A stretch of DNA of 64,000 nt from an uncultured Hyphomonas sp. GTDB taxonomy: Bacteria; Pseudomonadota; Alphaproteobacteria; Caulobacterales; Hyphomonadaceae. The stretch is from the NCBI RefSeq assembly GCF_963678195.1, contig NZ_OY782759.1, positions 2,542,001 to 2,606,000 on the forward strand, given 5' to 3'. Made by a program: the position numbers and the translations under genes. A model generated the notes under the pieces. The model did no database searches, was not told the origin of the DNA, and saw nothing but the letters and a program-made list of their open reading frames with translations. Positions 8,977-17,218 of the stretch are shown one piece after another; within the stretch, counting starts at the first letter, position 1; every line of letters starts with the position of its first letter.

Positions 8977-9432
8977 ATGGCTACTCTCAAGATCAACGGA
9001 CAAGTGATGACGGTTGACGTTGACGAGTCGACCCCTTTGCTCTGGGTCCTGCGGGAACAACTTGGCCTGACCGGGACCAAATATGGCTGCGGAATCGCTG
9101 AGTGCGGCGCCTGCACCATCCATATCGATGGTCAGGCCGTCCGGTCCTGCGTCTATCCCGTGGGCGCGCTCGCCGGCGATGAGGAGATCACAACGATCGA
9201 GGGGCTTTCCGAAGACGGAAGCCACCCGGTCCAGCAAGCCTGGGTCGAACTTGATGTGCCGCAATGCGGCTATTGCCAGCCAGGCATGATCATGGCCGCT
9301 GCAGGCCTGCTGAATGAAAACCCGGACGCAACCGACGAAGACATCGACGCCACCATCACCAATATCTGCCGGTGCGGGACCTTCACACGCGTCCGCAAGG
9401 GCATTCATCTGGCCAAAACCAAGAAAGCCTGA
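8977..9432 (+). CDS. Molybdenum hydroxylase small subunit, two [2Fe-2S] clusters (IorA type)
   Basis: A 151-residue iron-sulfur subunit of the xanthine oxidase family. The plant-ferredoxin cluster is C38, C43, C46 and C58 ('[21 protein letters not shown]' region). The second cluster is C97/C100 ('[10 protein letters not shown]') and C131/C133 ('[13 protein letters not shown]'). It passes electrons from the molybdenum site of the large subunit, encoded immediately downstream, to an external acceptor. There is no FAD subunit, as in isoquinoline 1-oxidoreductase, so a cytochrome c acceptor is likely; a cytochrome c is the third gene. It has no signal peptide and would be co-exported with the Tat-bearing large subunit. 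It is the first gene of the block running to 21924; the Shine-Dalgarno-like stretch ahead of it is weak (AGCAAG). Confidence 0.93.
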   Translation: MATLKINGQVMTVDVDESTPLLWVLREQLGLTGTKYGCGIAECGACTIHIDGQAVRSCVYPVGALAGDEEITTIEGLSEDGSHPVQQAWVELDVPQCGYCQPGMIMAAAGLLNENPDATDEDIDATITNICRCGTFTRVRKGIHLAKTKKA

Positions 9433-9446
9433 GGAGGGAACGGTCC

Positions 9447-11633
9447 ATGACGTCTATAACAGGCATCTCCCGCCGCGGATTTATCGTCGGCACCGGCGCC
9501 ACCGGCCTGACAATTGGCATTCTTTCAGCTTGCGCACCGGGCGATAAGGACACGCTGGCGGACGCTGGCCCGCCACCACCGGAAGTGAATGCATGGGTCC
9601 ATATCGGCACCGACGATGTGGTCACAATCCGTATCGCCCGCTCGGAAATGGGTCAGGGCACGCTGACCGGCCTGGCGCAGCTGGTCGCCGAAGAGCTCGA
9701 ATGCGATTGGGACTATGTGAAGACCGAATATCCGACACCGGGTGAGAATCTCGCGCGTGACCGGGTGTGGGGCGACTTCCTGACGGGTGGCAGCCGGGGG
9801 ATCCGCACCAGCCAGGACTATGTACGCGAAGGCGGCGCCGCTGCCCGCATGATGCTCATTCAGGCGGCCGCCAACCGCTGGGGCGTGCCCGTCGAAGAAT
9901 GCTCCGCCGCCAAGAGCATCATCACCCACGATCCGACCGGCAAGACCTTGCGATTCGGCGAAGTCGTAACAGACGCAGCAGAACTGCCCGCACCGGAAAC
10001 TGTCCCGCTGAAGGATCCTTCCGAATGGGAGCTGATCGGCAAGCCGGTGAAGCGGCTGGATACGGTCGACAAAGTCACCGGGAAACAGCTCTACACCACT
10101 GACATGAAGATGGACGGCATGCTGAACGCGGCCGTCAAAGCGGCGCCGAAACGCGGCGGAACGCTGAAATCATTCGATGCAGAGGCTGTCAGCTCCATGC
10201 CCGGGGTGAAAGCGGTGGTGAAGGTCGATGACACCGCCGTCGCCGTAGTGGCCGACTATTGGTGGCAGGCAAAGACGGCGCTCGATGCGCTGCCTATCGA
10301 ATGGGAAGCCGGCGAAGGCTCCGACTTCTCAAGCTCCGCCTTCGAGGCGGACCTGATTGAGGGGCTAACGGCCAGCGAAGCCTTTGTGGGCAACAAGGTG
10401 GGCGATGTCGATGCAGCCTTTGACGGGGCTGCTCAGGTCATTGAAGCCCGCTACAACGCGCCCCATCAGAACCATGCCTGCATGGAACCCATGAACGCCA
10501 TCGCGCTCTGGACCGAAGACAAGTGCGAGGTCTGGTGCCCGACGCAGAATGGCGAAGCCGCACTGGCCGCCACTTCGGAAGCGGCAGACCTGCCGATCCA
10601 GCAATGCGAAGTCTATAAACAGCTTCTGGGCGGTGGTTTTGGGCGCAAAGGTGCCACGGATTACATCTCGCAAACCGTCAAAATCGCAAAGCAGATGCCG
10701 GGGACTCCGATCAAATTGCTCTGGTCCCGTGAAGAAGACATGGAACAAGGCTTCTACCATCCGACCACCAAGGCCCGTTGTCAGGGCGCGCTGGATGCGG
10801 ACGGCAATCTCCTTGGCCTGAAAATCCGGATCTCCGGCCAGTCCATCCTGGCGGGCATCATGCCTCAGGCTCTGGTGGACGGCATGGACATCGTCGTGTT
10901 CCAGGGGCTGCTGCCCTCCGGCATCGACCCTCGCGTCGAAGACCAGACGATGAAGTACACTTTCCCGTCGATTCTGGTGGACCATGCGATGCGCAACCCA
11001 CCTGTCCGGCCGGGTTTCTGGCGCGGTGTGAACGCCAACCAGAATGCCATCTATCTGGAATGCTTCATGGACGAGCTTGCCCACGCCGCAGGCCGCGATC
11101 CGTTGGAGTTCAGGCTTGCGCACCTCAAGGACAGCCCGAAAATGGCGGCCGTCCTGCAGGCGGTGGCTGACAAGTCCGGATGGGGCGCCGATGACGGATT
11201 GTCCCGCGGGCTCTGTGGCTTCTACTCCTTCGGCAGCTATACCGCGGCCTGTGCAGAAGTGACCGTCGACGATGACGGCGTCCTGAAGATGCACCGCATC
11301 GTCGCGGCGACCGACCCCGGCTATGCCGTGAACCCGCAGCAGATCGAAGCACAGGTCTTCGGCTCGTTCGTCTACGGTCTTTCAGCAATGCTGCACGAGG
11401 AAATCACCTTCGAAGACGGCGAGACGCAGCAGAAGAATTTCAACACCTACAATTCGATGCGGATCGCCGAAATGCCAGACGTTGAAACCCTGGTCATGCC
11501 GTCGGGCGGATTCTGGGGCGGTGTGGGCGAACCCACAATCGCCGCCGCACCGCCAGCCGTGCTGAACGCAATCTTCGCTGCGACCGGAAAGCGGATCCGG
11601 CAATTGCCCATCAAGGACCAGGCGCTGAGATAG
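9447..11633 (+). CDS. Tat-exported molybdopterin-binding large subunit of a xanthine dehydrogenase-family enzyme (IorB type)
   Basis: A 728-residue catalytic subunit that holds the molybdenum cofactor. The start at 9447 follows a GAGGAGG site and gives a Tat signal, 'SRRGFIVGTGATGLTIG', ending in a lipobox-like SAC. Diagnostic motifs are 'RIARSEMGQGTLTGLAQLVA', 'LLGGGFGRKGATDYISQTV' (cofactor-binding GGGFGRK) and, near the end, 'GGFWGGVGEPTIAAAPPAVL'. The Glu there (about residue 695) is the invariant base of molybdenum hydroxylases. These enzymes hydroxylate aldehydes or N-heterocycles with water-derived oxygen. The substrate here is unknown. Fused position with Sox genes and a complete cofactor pathway is unusual and suggests a periplasmic role in sulfur-linked oxidation. 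Confidence 0.92.
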   Translation: MTSITGISRRGFIVGTGATGLTIGILSACAPGDKDTLADAGPPPPEVNAWVHIGTDDVVTIRIARSEMGQGTLTGLAQLVAEELECDWDYVKTEYPTPGENLARDRVWGDFLTGGSRGIRTSQDYVREGGAAARMMLIQAAANRWGVPVEECSAAKSIITHDPTGKTLRFGEVVTDAAELPAPETVPLKDPSEWELIGKPVKRLDTVDKVTGKQLYTTDMKMDGMLNAAVKAAPKRGGTLKSFDAEAVSSMPGVKAVVKVDDTAVAVVADYWWQAKTALDALPIEWEAGEGSDFSSSAFEADLIEGLTASEAFVGNKVGDVDAAFDGAAQVIEARYNAPHQNHACMEPMNAIALWTEDKCEVWCPTQNGEAALAATSEAADLPIQQCEVYKQLLGGGFGRKGATDYISQTVKIAKQMPGTPIKLLWSREEDMEQGFYHPTTKARCQGALDADGNLLGLKIRISGQSILAGIMPQALVDGMDIVVFQGLLPSGIDPRVEDQTMKYTFPSILVDHAMRNPPVRPGFWRGVNANQNAIYLECFMDELAHAAGRDPLEFRLAHLKDSPKMAAVLQAVADKSGWGADDGLSRGLCGFYSFGSYTAACAEVTVDDDGVLKMHRIVAATDPGYAVNPQQIEAQVFGSFVYGLSAMLHEEITFEDGETQQKNFNTYNSMRIAEMPDVETLVMPSGGFWGGVGEPTIAAAPPAVLNAIFAATGKRIRQLPIKDQALR

Positions 11634-11635
11634 AA

Positions 11636-11980
11636 ATGGTCAAGCCGTCAGGAAAGCTGACCGCCTTCGCTTTGCTCACGCTTCTTGTCTGCGCCTGTGA
11701 GTCGGCGCCGGCCGGAACGCAGACTGAAGACGCCTCCCGCGAGGCTGCCGATCTCGGCGCGCCTGCCATCCTAGCGCTCTCCTGCTCCGGCTGTCACGGG
11801 CCGGACGGCGGTGCGATTGCCAGTCTCGACGGACGGACGTCCGACCAAATCCGCCTGTCCCTGCTCCGGTACAAGAACGACAACAACGGCGGCAGCGTCA
11901 TGCACCGCATGATGCGCGGCTATAGCGAAGCAGATATCGACGCCATCAGCATCTATCTTGCGGAAACGGTTGCGGAATGA
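11636..11980 (+). CDS. Class I cytochrome c lipoprotein, FccA-like
   Basis: A 114-residue cytochrome with an N-terminal lipoprotein-type signal (Cys21) and one haem site, C50-S-G-C-H54. The likely axial Met is Met89 in 'GGSVMHRMMRGYSEADIDAI'. The pattern 'IASLDGRTSDQIRLSLLRYK' then 'MxRMMRGYS' and an acidic C-terminal helix resembles the cytochrome subunit of flavocytochrome c sulfide dehydrogenase and SoxE. It starts 3 bases after the hydroxylase large subunit and overlaps the flavoprotein gene by 4 bases. It could take electrons from either the molybdenum enzyme or the flavoprotein, or both. Confidence 0.85.
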   Translation: MVKPSGKLTAFALLTLLVCACESAPAGTQTEDASREAADLGAPAILALSCSGCHGPDGGAIASLDGRTSDQIRLSLLRYKNDNNGGSVMHRMMRGYSEADIDAISIYLAETVAE

Positions 11981-13254
11981 CGGACGCTTTCCTGAACAGG
12001 CGCGATCTCCTGCTGTCGCTCTCCGGACTGACAGCCCTTGCGGCGTTGCCCTTTCCGGCCGCAGCACAAGTCCGCGCCCGCCTTGTGATTGTCGGAGGCG
12101 GCTTCGGCGGTGCCACGGCGGCCCGCTTCCTGAAGCGCACCATGCCGGCCGCATCGGTGACACTGATAGGACCGAACACGGATTACTATGCCTGCCCCTT
12201 CAGCAATCTGGTAATCGCTGGCCTGCGTGACCTTTCAGAGCAACGCTTCGGCTATGACACGCTGAAAGCCGAAGGTATCGACGTCGTTCCGGATATGGCC
12301 GTCGATGTAGACCCCGTCGCTCGGACAGTTTCCGTGAAATCCGGGGACACTTTCTCCTACGACAAACTCATCCTGTCGCCGGGAATCGATTTCCGCTGGG
12401 GCGCGATTGAAGGCTATGACCAGGCCGCTGCCGAACTGATGCCGCACGCCTGGAAGGCCGGTCCTCAGACCGTGTTGCTTCGCAAACAGCTTGAAGCCAT
12501 GGAAGATGGCGGCCTTGTTGTCATCTCTGTCCCGCCTGCCCCTTTCCGCTGCCCGCCGGGCCCTTATGAGCGCGCCAGCCTGATTGCCAACTATCTGAAG
12601 GCCCACAAGCCGAACTCCAGGCTTCTCATTCTGGACGCACAGGACAAGTTTTCGAAGCAACCCTTGTTCGAACAGGCCTGGGCTGATCTTTACCCGGACA
12701 TCATTGAGCGATACGGCGCAGATGAATTCGGCCGCGTCGTTTCGGTCGCGCCCACATCCGGCATTCTGTCGACAGAGTTCGAAGATGTCCGCGCCGATGT
12801 CGCCAACGTCATTCCACCCCAGCAAGCTGGCGCAATCGCCCACAAGGCCGGCGTCGCTGACAGGACGGGCTGGTGCCCGATCGATCCCTTGTCGTTCAGC
12901 TCGACGCTGCAGCCTGACATTCACGTCATCGGCGACGCGACGATTGCCTCGCCCATGCCGAAGTCTGCCTTCTCGGCCAATCTACAGGCCAAGCTGTGCG
13001 CCTTGCAGATTGCGGCAATCCTCTCAGGCCGGACACCTGAACCGACAACCCTGACCAATACCTGCTATTCCTACCTTTCCGGCGACACCGCCGTTTCCAT
13101 CACCGGTGTCTACACAAATGCGGATGGCGCGCTGCAATCGGTAGCCGGATCCGGAGGCCTCAGCCCGTTGATGGCTGACGACATTGTCAGGCGGAATGAA
13201 GCACTGCAGGCCAGAACCTGGTTCCACACGATTACAGGGCAGACCTTTGGATGA
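11977..13254 (+). CDS. Flavocytochrome c sulfide dehydrogenase-like flavoprotein (FccB/SoxF type)
   Basis: A 425-residue exported FAD protein. The Tat-like signal is 'NRRDLLLSLSGLTALAAL'. The FAD-binding dinucleotide fold is 'ARLVIVGGGFGGATAARFLK'. Cys73 in 'DYYACPFSNLVIAG' sits where FccB links FAD covalently. Cys192 ('FRCPPGPYERA') and Cys300 ('TGWCPIDP') correspond to the redox-active cysteine pair of the sulfide dehydrogenase. 'CYSYLSGDTAVSITGVY' lies in the conserved C-terminal region. It probably oxidises sulfide or a persulfide and hands electrons to the cytochrome encoded by the 4-base-overlapping gene upstream. It also overlaps soxX by 4 bases, so translation is coupled. Confidence 0.88.
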   Translation: MTDAFLNRRDLLLSLSGLTALAALPFPAAAQVRARLVIVGGGFGGATAARFLKRTMPAASVTLIGPNTDYYACPFSNLVIAGLRDLSEQRFGYDTLKAEGIDVVPDMAVDVDPVARTVSVKSGDTFSYDKLILSPGIDFRWGAIEGYDQAAAELMPHAWKAGPQTVLLRKQLEAMEDGGLVVISVPPAPFRCPPGPYERASLIANYLKAHKPNSRLLILDAQDKFSKQPLFEQAWADLYPDIIERYGADEFGRVVSVAPTSGILSTEFEDVRADVANVIPPQQAGAIAHKAGVADRTGWCPIDPLSFSSTLQPDIHVIGDATIASPMPKSAFSANLQAKLCALQIAAILSGRTPEPTTLTNTCYSYLSGDTAVSITGVYTNADGALQSVAGSGGLSPLMADDIVRRNEALQARTWFHTITGQTFG

Positions 13255-13706
13255 GACCGGCCGCTGCAGCCGCCTTGCTGTGCCTCCTTGTCCCGTCTGC
13301 CTGCAGCCAGGCTTCGAGCGACCGGCTGGCCAGTCCGGTCACGATTGTCGGAGACGCCGTTCCTGCCCCCCTTGAAGGCCGTCAGGGTGACGCACAGCGC
13401 GGGCAGCAGGTCTTCACATCGCGGGACAGCGGGCATTGTCTGCTTTGCCACCAGCTGGCCAGCCTCGAGGCAGAGTTTCAGGGCAATGTCGGGCCGCCCC
13501 TGACCGGTATCGGCGCCCGGCTGGACGCCGGCCAGATCCGCTACCGCATCATTGACGCCCAAACCATTTGGCCGGACACTGTGATGCCATCCTATTATCG
13601 GACAGACGGGCTCCGCCAGGTCGGCGAAGCGTACAGGGGCGCCCCGGCGCTCAGCGCGCAGGAGATTGAAGACCTGGTCGCTTTTTTGGAAACGCAGACA
13701 GACTGA
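13251..13706 (+). CDS. soxX: Sulfur oxidation cytochrome SoxX
   Basis: A 151-residue monohaem cytochrome c with a signal peptide. The haem site is C63-L-L-C-H67. The SoxX hallmark 'GNVGPPLTGIGARLDAGQIR' follows, then 'VMPSYYRTDGLRQV', with Met112 as likely axial ligand. In the Sox pathway SoxX pairs with SoxA to join thiosulfate or another sulfur donor to the carrier SoxY by forming a cysteine S-thiosulfonate. Start and stop overlap the neighbours by 4 and 1 bases. Its partner soxA lies three genes downstream, after soxY and soxZ. Confidence 0.93.
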   Translation: MRPAAAAALLCLLVPSACSQASSDRLASPVTIVGDAVPAPLEGRQGDAQRGQQVFTSRDSGHCLLCHQLASLEAEFQGNVGPPLTGIGARLDAGQIRYRIIDAQTIWPDTVMPSYYRTDGLRQVGEAYRGAPALSAQEIEDLVAFLETQTD

Positions 13707-14185
13707 TGCAGACAGGCAATGAGAAACAGACAAGGCGGTTCCTGACACGCCGCGATGTGCTTGCATCGACCGCTGCGAGCGCCGTTGCGGCTTTCCTTGC
13801 CCCAGCCGCCTTCGCGACGCCGGAAGATGCGGATCAGGCCATCCGCGAGCTTTTCGGCGACCGCCCCATCAATGAAGGCCGGGTTACCGTCACCCTTCCG
13901 CCGATTGCAGAGAACGGCAATTCGGTGCCGGTGGGGGTCACCGTCACCAGCCCCATGAGCGAAGACGATTATGTGAAGCAGATCGTCATCCTGTCTCCGC
14001 GAAATCCCATCGCAACCATCGCCCGGTTTCAGTTAGGTCCGCACGCCGGCCGCGCCGACATCTCTACCCGCGTGCGAATGGCGGGGACCCAGACCCTGCG
14101 GGTCGTTGCCGAGATGAGCGATGGCACGCTGTGGTCAGGGACAGGCAGCACCTATGTCACGCTCGCAGCGTGCATCATCGGCTGA
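13706..14185 (+). CDS. soxY: Sulfur carrier subunit SoxY with a variant C-terminal arm
   Basis: A 159-residue protein with a Tat signal ('TRRDVLASTAASAVAAFL') and the SoxY fold: 'EGRVTVTLPPIAENGNSVPV', 'VKQIVILSPRNPIATIARFQ' and 'ISTRVRMAGTQTLRVVAEMS'. SoxY carries sulfur intermediates on a cysteine at the end of a flexible C-terminal arm. Here the protein ends Leu-Ala-Ala-Cys-Ile-Ile-Gly, with one Cys (156) four residues from the end. The classic arm is Gly-Gly-Cys-Gly-Gly with Cys third from the end. The carrier cysteine is therefore kept but the arm is bulkier and one residue longer. soxZ follows 16 bases downstream. Confidence 0.92.
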   Translation: MQTGNEKQTRRFLTRRDVLASTAASAVAAFLAPAAFATPEDADQAIRELFGDRPINEGRVTVTLPPIAENGNSVPVGVTVTSPMSEDDYVKQIVILSPRNPIATIARFQLGPHAGRADISTRVRMAGTQTLRVVAEMSDGTLWSGTGSTYVTLAACIIG

Positions 14186-14201
14186 GGGAGGCTGCGCAGA
14201 C

Positions 14202-14516
14202 ATGATCCGCATATCCGCACCCGACACGGCCACCGCCGGCGAAATCATCGAACTGAAGGCGATGATCCAGCACCCGATGGAAACGGGCTACCGCCGCGAC
14301 TCCAAGGGCGAAACCATCCCGCGGAACATTATCAAGCAGTTCCGCTGCACTTATGACGGCAATATTATCTTTGAAGGCGAGTTCTTTCCCGGCATCGCAG
14401 CCAACCCTTTCCTCACCTTCCACGCCCGCGCGACCCGCACGGCCATGATCGAATTCAGCTGGACAGACCAGCATGGCGAGCGCTGGAGCGAAGAACGGCT
14501 GTTGACGGTGTCATGA
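14202..14516 (+). CDS. soxZ: Sulfur carrier partner SoxZ
   Basis: A 104-residue beta-sandwich protein that dimerises with SoxY in the periplasm. Characteristic text is 'ELKAMIQHPMETGYRRDSKG', 'IPRNIIKQFRCTYDGNIIFE' and 'GIAANPFLTFHARATRTAMI'. It has no signal peptide, as expected, because SoxZ is co-exported with Tat-targeted SoxY. The ATG at 14202 is preceded by GGGAGG; a longer reading from 14121 would overlap soxY out of frame and is rejected. It overlaps soxA by 4 bases. Confidence 0.95.
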   Translation: MIRISAPDTATAGEIIELKAMIQHPMETGYRRDSKGETIPRNIIKQFRCTYDGNIIFEGEFFPGIAANPFLTFHARATRTAMIEFSWTDQHGERWSEERLLTVS

Positions 14517-15301
14517 GGCAGCTTTGCCTTCTCGCGTTTTTCCTTGCGGCCTGTAGCGGACAGAAGGCGGAATACGCTCCGCAGAGCCAGCTCACGCCGG
14601 AGACCATCCAATCCGGCTACGCCTTCCTCCAGCCGGAGACCCAGGCCTTGCAGGATGACGATTTCGCCAATCCCGGTTTCCTGTGGGTGGACAAGGGCGA
14701 GACCTTGTTCAACCAAATCCCGGAGACCGGCGCGCCTGCCTGTGCTTCCTGCCATGCAACTGACAGTCGCCCGCTCTCAGGCGTCGCGGCGCACTATCCG
14801 GCGGTGGATGAGGAAACAGGGAAACTGATGAACATCGAAGCACGCATCAATGTCTGCCGCGATCGTTATCAGAACCTTGCCCCGCTCGACTATGAAAGCG
14901 ATGCGCTTCTGGGGCTGACCGCCTATGTCGCAAGTCTCGCGCGAGGCGTGCCCATATCCGTGAACATCGATGGTCCGGCCAAAGATTATTACGAGGCAGG
15001 TGAAGACTATTTCTTCCTTCGCAAGGGGCAGTTCAACCTCGCCTGCAGCCAATGCCACAATGACAATTGGGGAAAGAAGCTGCGCGGCGACACAATCAGC
15101 CAGGGCCATGGCAACGCCTTTCCAGCCTACCGCATGGAATGGCAGACCTTCGGCTCGCTTCACCGCCGCTTGCGCGATTGCGATTCCGGCATCCGTGCTG
15201 AGCCACTGGACTATGGATCCGAGACCTATACAGCTGTGGAACTCTACCTCGCAAAACGGGCGGGGGGGCTAGCCATGGAATCCCCGGGACTCAGACGGTG
15301 A
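14513..15301 (+). CDS. soxA: Dihaem sulfur oxidation cytochrome SoxA
   Basis: A 262-residue exported cytochrome with a lipoprotein-like signal ('CLLAFFLAACSG'). Two haem sites are present, C77-A-S-C-H81 and C178-S-Q-C-H182, placing it in the dihaem SoxA group. Cys223 in 'HRRLRDCDSGIRAEP' is the conserved cysteine that becomes the persulfidated haem ligand at the SoxAX active site. 'NIEARINVCRDRYQ' is another family mark. With SoxX it forms the enzyme that loads sulfur on SoxYZ. The C-terminus overlaps the GTG start of the ModE-like gene by 4 bases. Confidence 0.94.
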   Translation: MRQLCLLAFFLAACSGQKAEYAPQSQLTPETIQSGYAFLQPETQALQDDDFANPGFLWVDKGETLFNQIPETGAPACASCHATDSRPLSGVAAHYPAVDEETGKLMNIEARINVCRDRYQNLAPLDYESDALLGLTAYVASLARGVPISVNIDGPAKDYYEAGEDYFFLRKGQFNLACSQCHNDNWGKKLRGDTISQGHGNAFPAYRMEWQTFGSLHRRLRDCDSGIRAEPLDYGSETYTAVELYLAKRAGGLAMESPGLRR

Positions 15302-15666
15302 CAGCGAAGAACAAACCCGGCCTCAGCATCCGGATAGACCTGCCCGGCGGCGGGCGCTTCGGCCCGGGCAAGGCCGCCCTGCTCGACGCGATTGCGGAAC
15401 TCGGTTCTCTCAACAAAGCCGCCAGTCAGCTGGGCATGTCTTATCCGAGGGCGCGCAAACTGGTCGAGGAAATGAACCGGGACTTCCAAACGCCTCTCGT
15501 TCTTTCCAGCCAGGGCGGCGCGGACGGCGGCGGCTCCCGGCTATCCGATGCAGGCCAGGAGTTGCGGGATCTGTACCACCAGCTGTGCAACCGGTCGCTC
15601 GCACACAATGAAACGCTACTCGCGCGGATCGGCCAGGGAACAAATCGGAGACCAGTGCCGAAATAG
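15298..15666 (+). CDS. ModE-like winged-helix DNA-binding protein without a molybdate domain
   Basis: A 122-residue protein resembling only the N-terminal DNA-binding half of ModE: 'FGPGKAALLDAIAELGSLNK', 'AASQLGMSYPRARKLVEEMN', then 'SRLSDAGQELRDLYHQL'. In ModE this domain binds operators of molybdenum genes, while separate C-terminal domains bind molybdate. Those domains are missing. The start is a GTG overlapping the soxA stop. Just downstream, 15677-15695 holds the palindromic stretch ATTATAAACGACCATTTATAAT, a possible self-operator. It probably controls this molybdenum/Sox block; how it senses molybdenum, if it does, is unknown. Confidence 0.82.
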   Translation: MTAKNKPGLSIRIDLPGGGRFGPGKAALLDAIAELGSLNKAASQLGMSYPRARKLVEEMNRDFQTPLVLSSQGGADGGGSRLSDAGQELRDLYHQLCNRSLAHNETLLARIGQGTNRRPVPK

Positions 15667-15674
15667 GGCTGTCG

Positions 15675-15696
15675 CATTATAAACGACCATTTATAA
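15675..15696. promoter_or_regulatory. AT-rich palindrome, possible operator
   Basis: Inverted repeat ATTATAAA (arm 15675-15682) and TTTATAAT (arm 15689-15696) separated by six bases. It sits in the only non-coding gap of any size within this part of the block (15667-15695). It lies between the ModE-like gene and the XdhC-MocA gene, and its last bases reach the latter's start. It stands out in this GC-rich DNA. Its position suggests an operator or an internal promoter for the cofactor genes. Assignment to a particular regulator is inference. Confidence 0.4.
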
Positions 15697-17207
15697 TGCC
15701 TGATATGGCCGGATCCGCTCCCCTCTATGCTGAACATCCGCAGGATGTGCTTGGCCAGTGGCTTGCCTGGCGGCAAGCAGGGCCTGTTGCGCTTGTCGTG
15801 GTCGCCGCGACAGAAGGCGGCAGCGTCCGCTCGCCGGGCGCATTGATGGCCGTGTCGGCATCGGGCCAGAAGTGCGGCTATATTTCCGGCGGTTGCGTGG
15901 ACGCAGATGTCGCCCTGCAGGCCCGGCAATCCATCGAAGAGGGCAAGCCCCGGTCGCTCCGCTATGGCACCGGGTCGCCGTTCATCGACATGCCCCTGCC
16001 CTGCGGCGGCGCGATCGACATCATGATCCTGCCGGATGCGGATGCTACAGAAATTCAACGCTGCCACGACGCCTTGTCTGCGCGCCAGCGGGTTTATCTC
16101 TCTCTGCCCGGTCTGGACGCACCCTTCTGCTACACACCAAAGCTCCGCATCCGGATCGCCGGGCGCGGTGCGGATGCCCTCGCTCTGGCACGTCTCGTCC
16201 GGGCCAGCGGCTATGGTCTTTCGCTTCAATTGCGCGATGGGGAAGACGTCGACGAGGCACGGCGGGACGGGTTCATGGATGCCGTCGCCTTGCAATCGCC
16301 GGACAGTCTGCCGGACCTCTCAGATGATCCCTGGACGGCCTTCATCCTGATGTTCCACGATCCGGACTGGGAGGTAGCCCTGCTGAAACAGGCGCTCGCC
16401 GGGAAAGCGTTCTATGTCGGCGCAGTCGGCAGCCGCCGGACACAGGAGCGCCGGCGGGCACGCCTCGCCGAGGAAGGTCTCCCCACCACCAGCATAGACC
16501 GTGTTCGAGGCCCCATCGGGCTGATCCCCTCCATGAGGGACGCGTCCATGCTCGCCGTCTCCGCACTTGCCGAAATCATAGCGGCCTACAAGGAGACACA
16601 GCACAATCCGTTCGCGGAAACCGCGGTTCTCCTCCTCGCCGCGGGGCAATCTGCGCGCTTCTCCAGCGGAGACAAGCTTCAGGCTGACCTGGGCGGACGG
16701 CCCATTCTTGGCCATGCTGCAAGCCTGCTTCAGAACACGCCGGCCGCAGCGCGGATTGCGGTCATCGGGCCCGGTCAGGAAGGCCGCGGGCGCCTGCTGA
16801 AGACCAAAGACTGGCAGATCGTGGAGAACCCGGACAGCGCAGCCGGGCAATCGACCAGTCTGAAGGCCGGTATCGCCGCCATCCGCGAAATGCCGGGAAT
16901 CGAGCGGGTCCTCATCCTTCTGGCCGACATGCCTTTTGTCTCCGAGGCGCATCTCCTTGCATTGAGCAGCGCCATGGCGCCTGAAACAAATGCCGTCATG
17001 TCAAGCATGGGAGACGTCCTGTGTCCGCCGGCAATGTTCTCGGCCCGCACATTTGATCAGTTATCGAACGTCAGCGGCGACGCAGGCGCGAAAAAGGTTT
17101 TCAACGCGCTGGACAACACAGAAAGGGTATCCATTCCCGATAGCGAAGCCATCGATATCGACACGATTGAAGACCTGGCCCGCGCCGCCAGCACCCAGCC
17201 CGCATAG
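15696..17207 (+). CDS. XdhC/CoxI maturation factor fused to MocA/MobA-like nucleotidyltransferase
   Basis: A 503-residue fusion of two cofactor-handling proteins. Residues 1-110 are the XdhC_CoxI domain ('EGGSVRSPGALMAVSASG', 'YISGGCVDADVALQ'). Residues 145-280 are the XdhC C-terminal Rossmann part ('FYVGAVGSRRTQERRRARLA'). Residues 305-495 are a MobA-like NTP transferase ('VLLLAAGQSARFSSGDKLQA', 'LILLADMPFVSEAHLL'). XdhC proteins receive and mature the molybdenum cofactor for xanthine-oxidase-family enzymes. MocA adds CMP to form molybdopterin cytosine dinucleotide. This fits the IorAB-type enzyme upstream rather than a sulfite-oxidase-type SoxC. Confidence 0.9.
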   Translation: MPDMAGSAPLYAEHPQDVLGQWLAWRQAGPVALVVVAATEGGSVRSPGALMAVSASGQKCGYISGGCVDADVALQARQSIEEGKPRSLRYGTGSPFIDMPLPCGGAIDIMILPDADATEIQRCHDALSARQRVYLSLPGLDAPFCYTPKLRIRIAGRGADALALARLVRASGYGLSLQLRDGEDVDEARRDGFMDAVALQSPDSLPDLSDDPWTAFILMFHDPDWEVALLKQALAGKAFYVGAVGSRRTQERRRARLAEEGLPTTSIDRVRGPIGLIPSMRDASMLAVSALAEIIAAYKETQHNPFAETAVLLLAAGQSARFSSGDKLQADLGGRPILGHAASLLQNTPAAARIAVIGPGQEGRGRLLKTKDWQIVENPDSAAGQSTSLKAGIAAIREMPGIERVLILLADMPFVSEAHLLALSSAMAPETNAVMSSMGDVLCPPAMFSARTFDQLSNVSGDAGAKKVFNALDNTERVSIPDSEAIDIDTIEDLARAASTQPA

Positions 17208-17218
17208 GAAGGTATATT

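Noticed and set aside
8977-11633. IorAB-type genes as a substitute annotation for SoxCD
   Set aside because: SoxC belongs to the sulfite oxidase fold and SoxD is a cytochrome; these proteins are clearly xanthine-oxidase family with two 2Fe-2S clusters and the GVGE motif.
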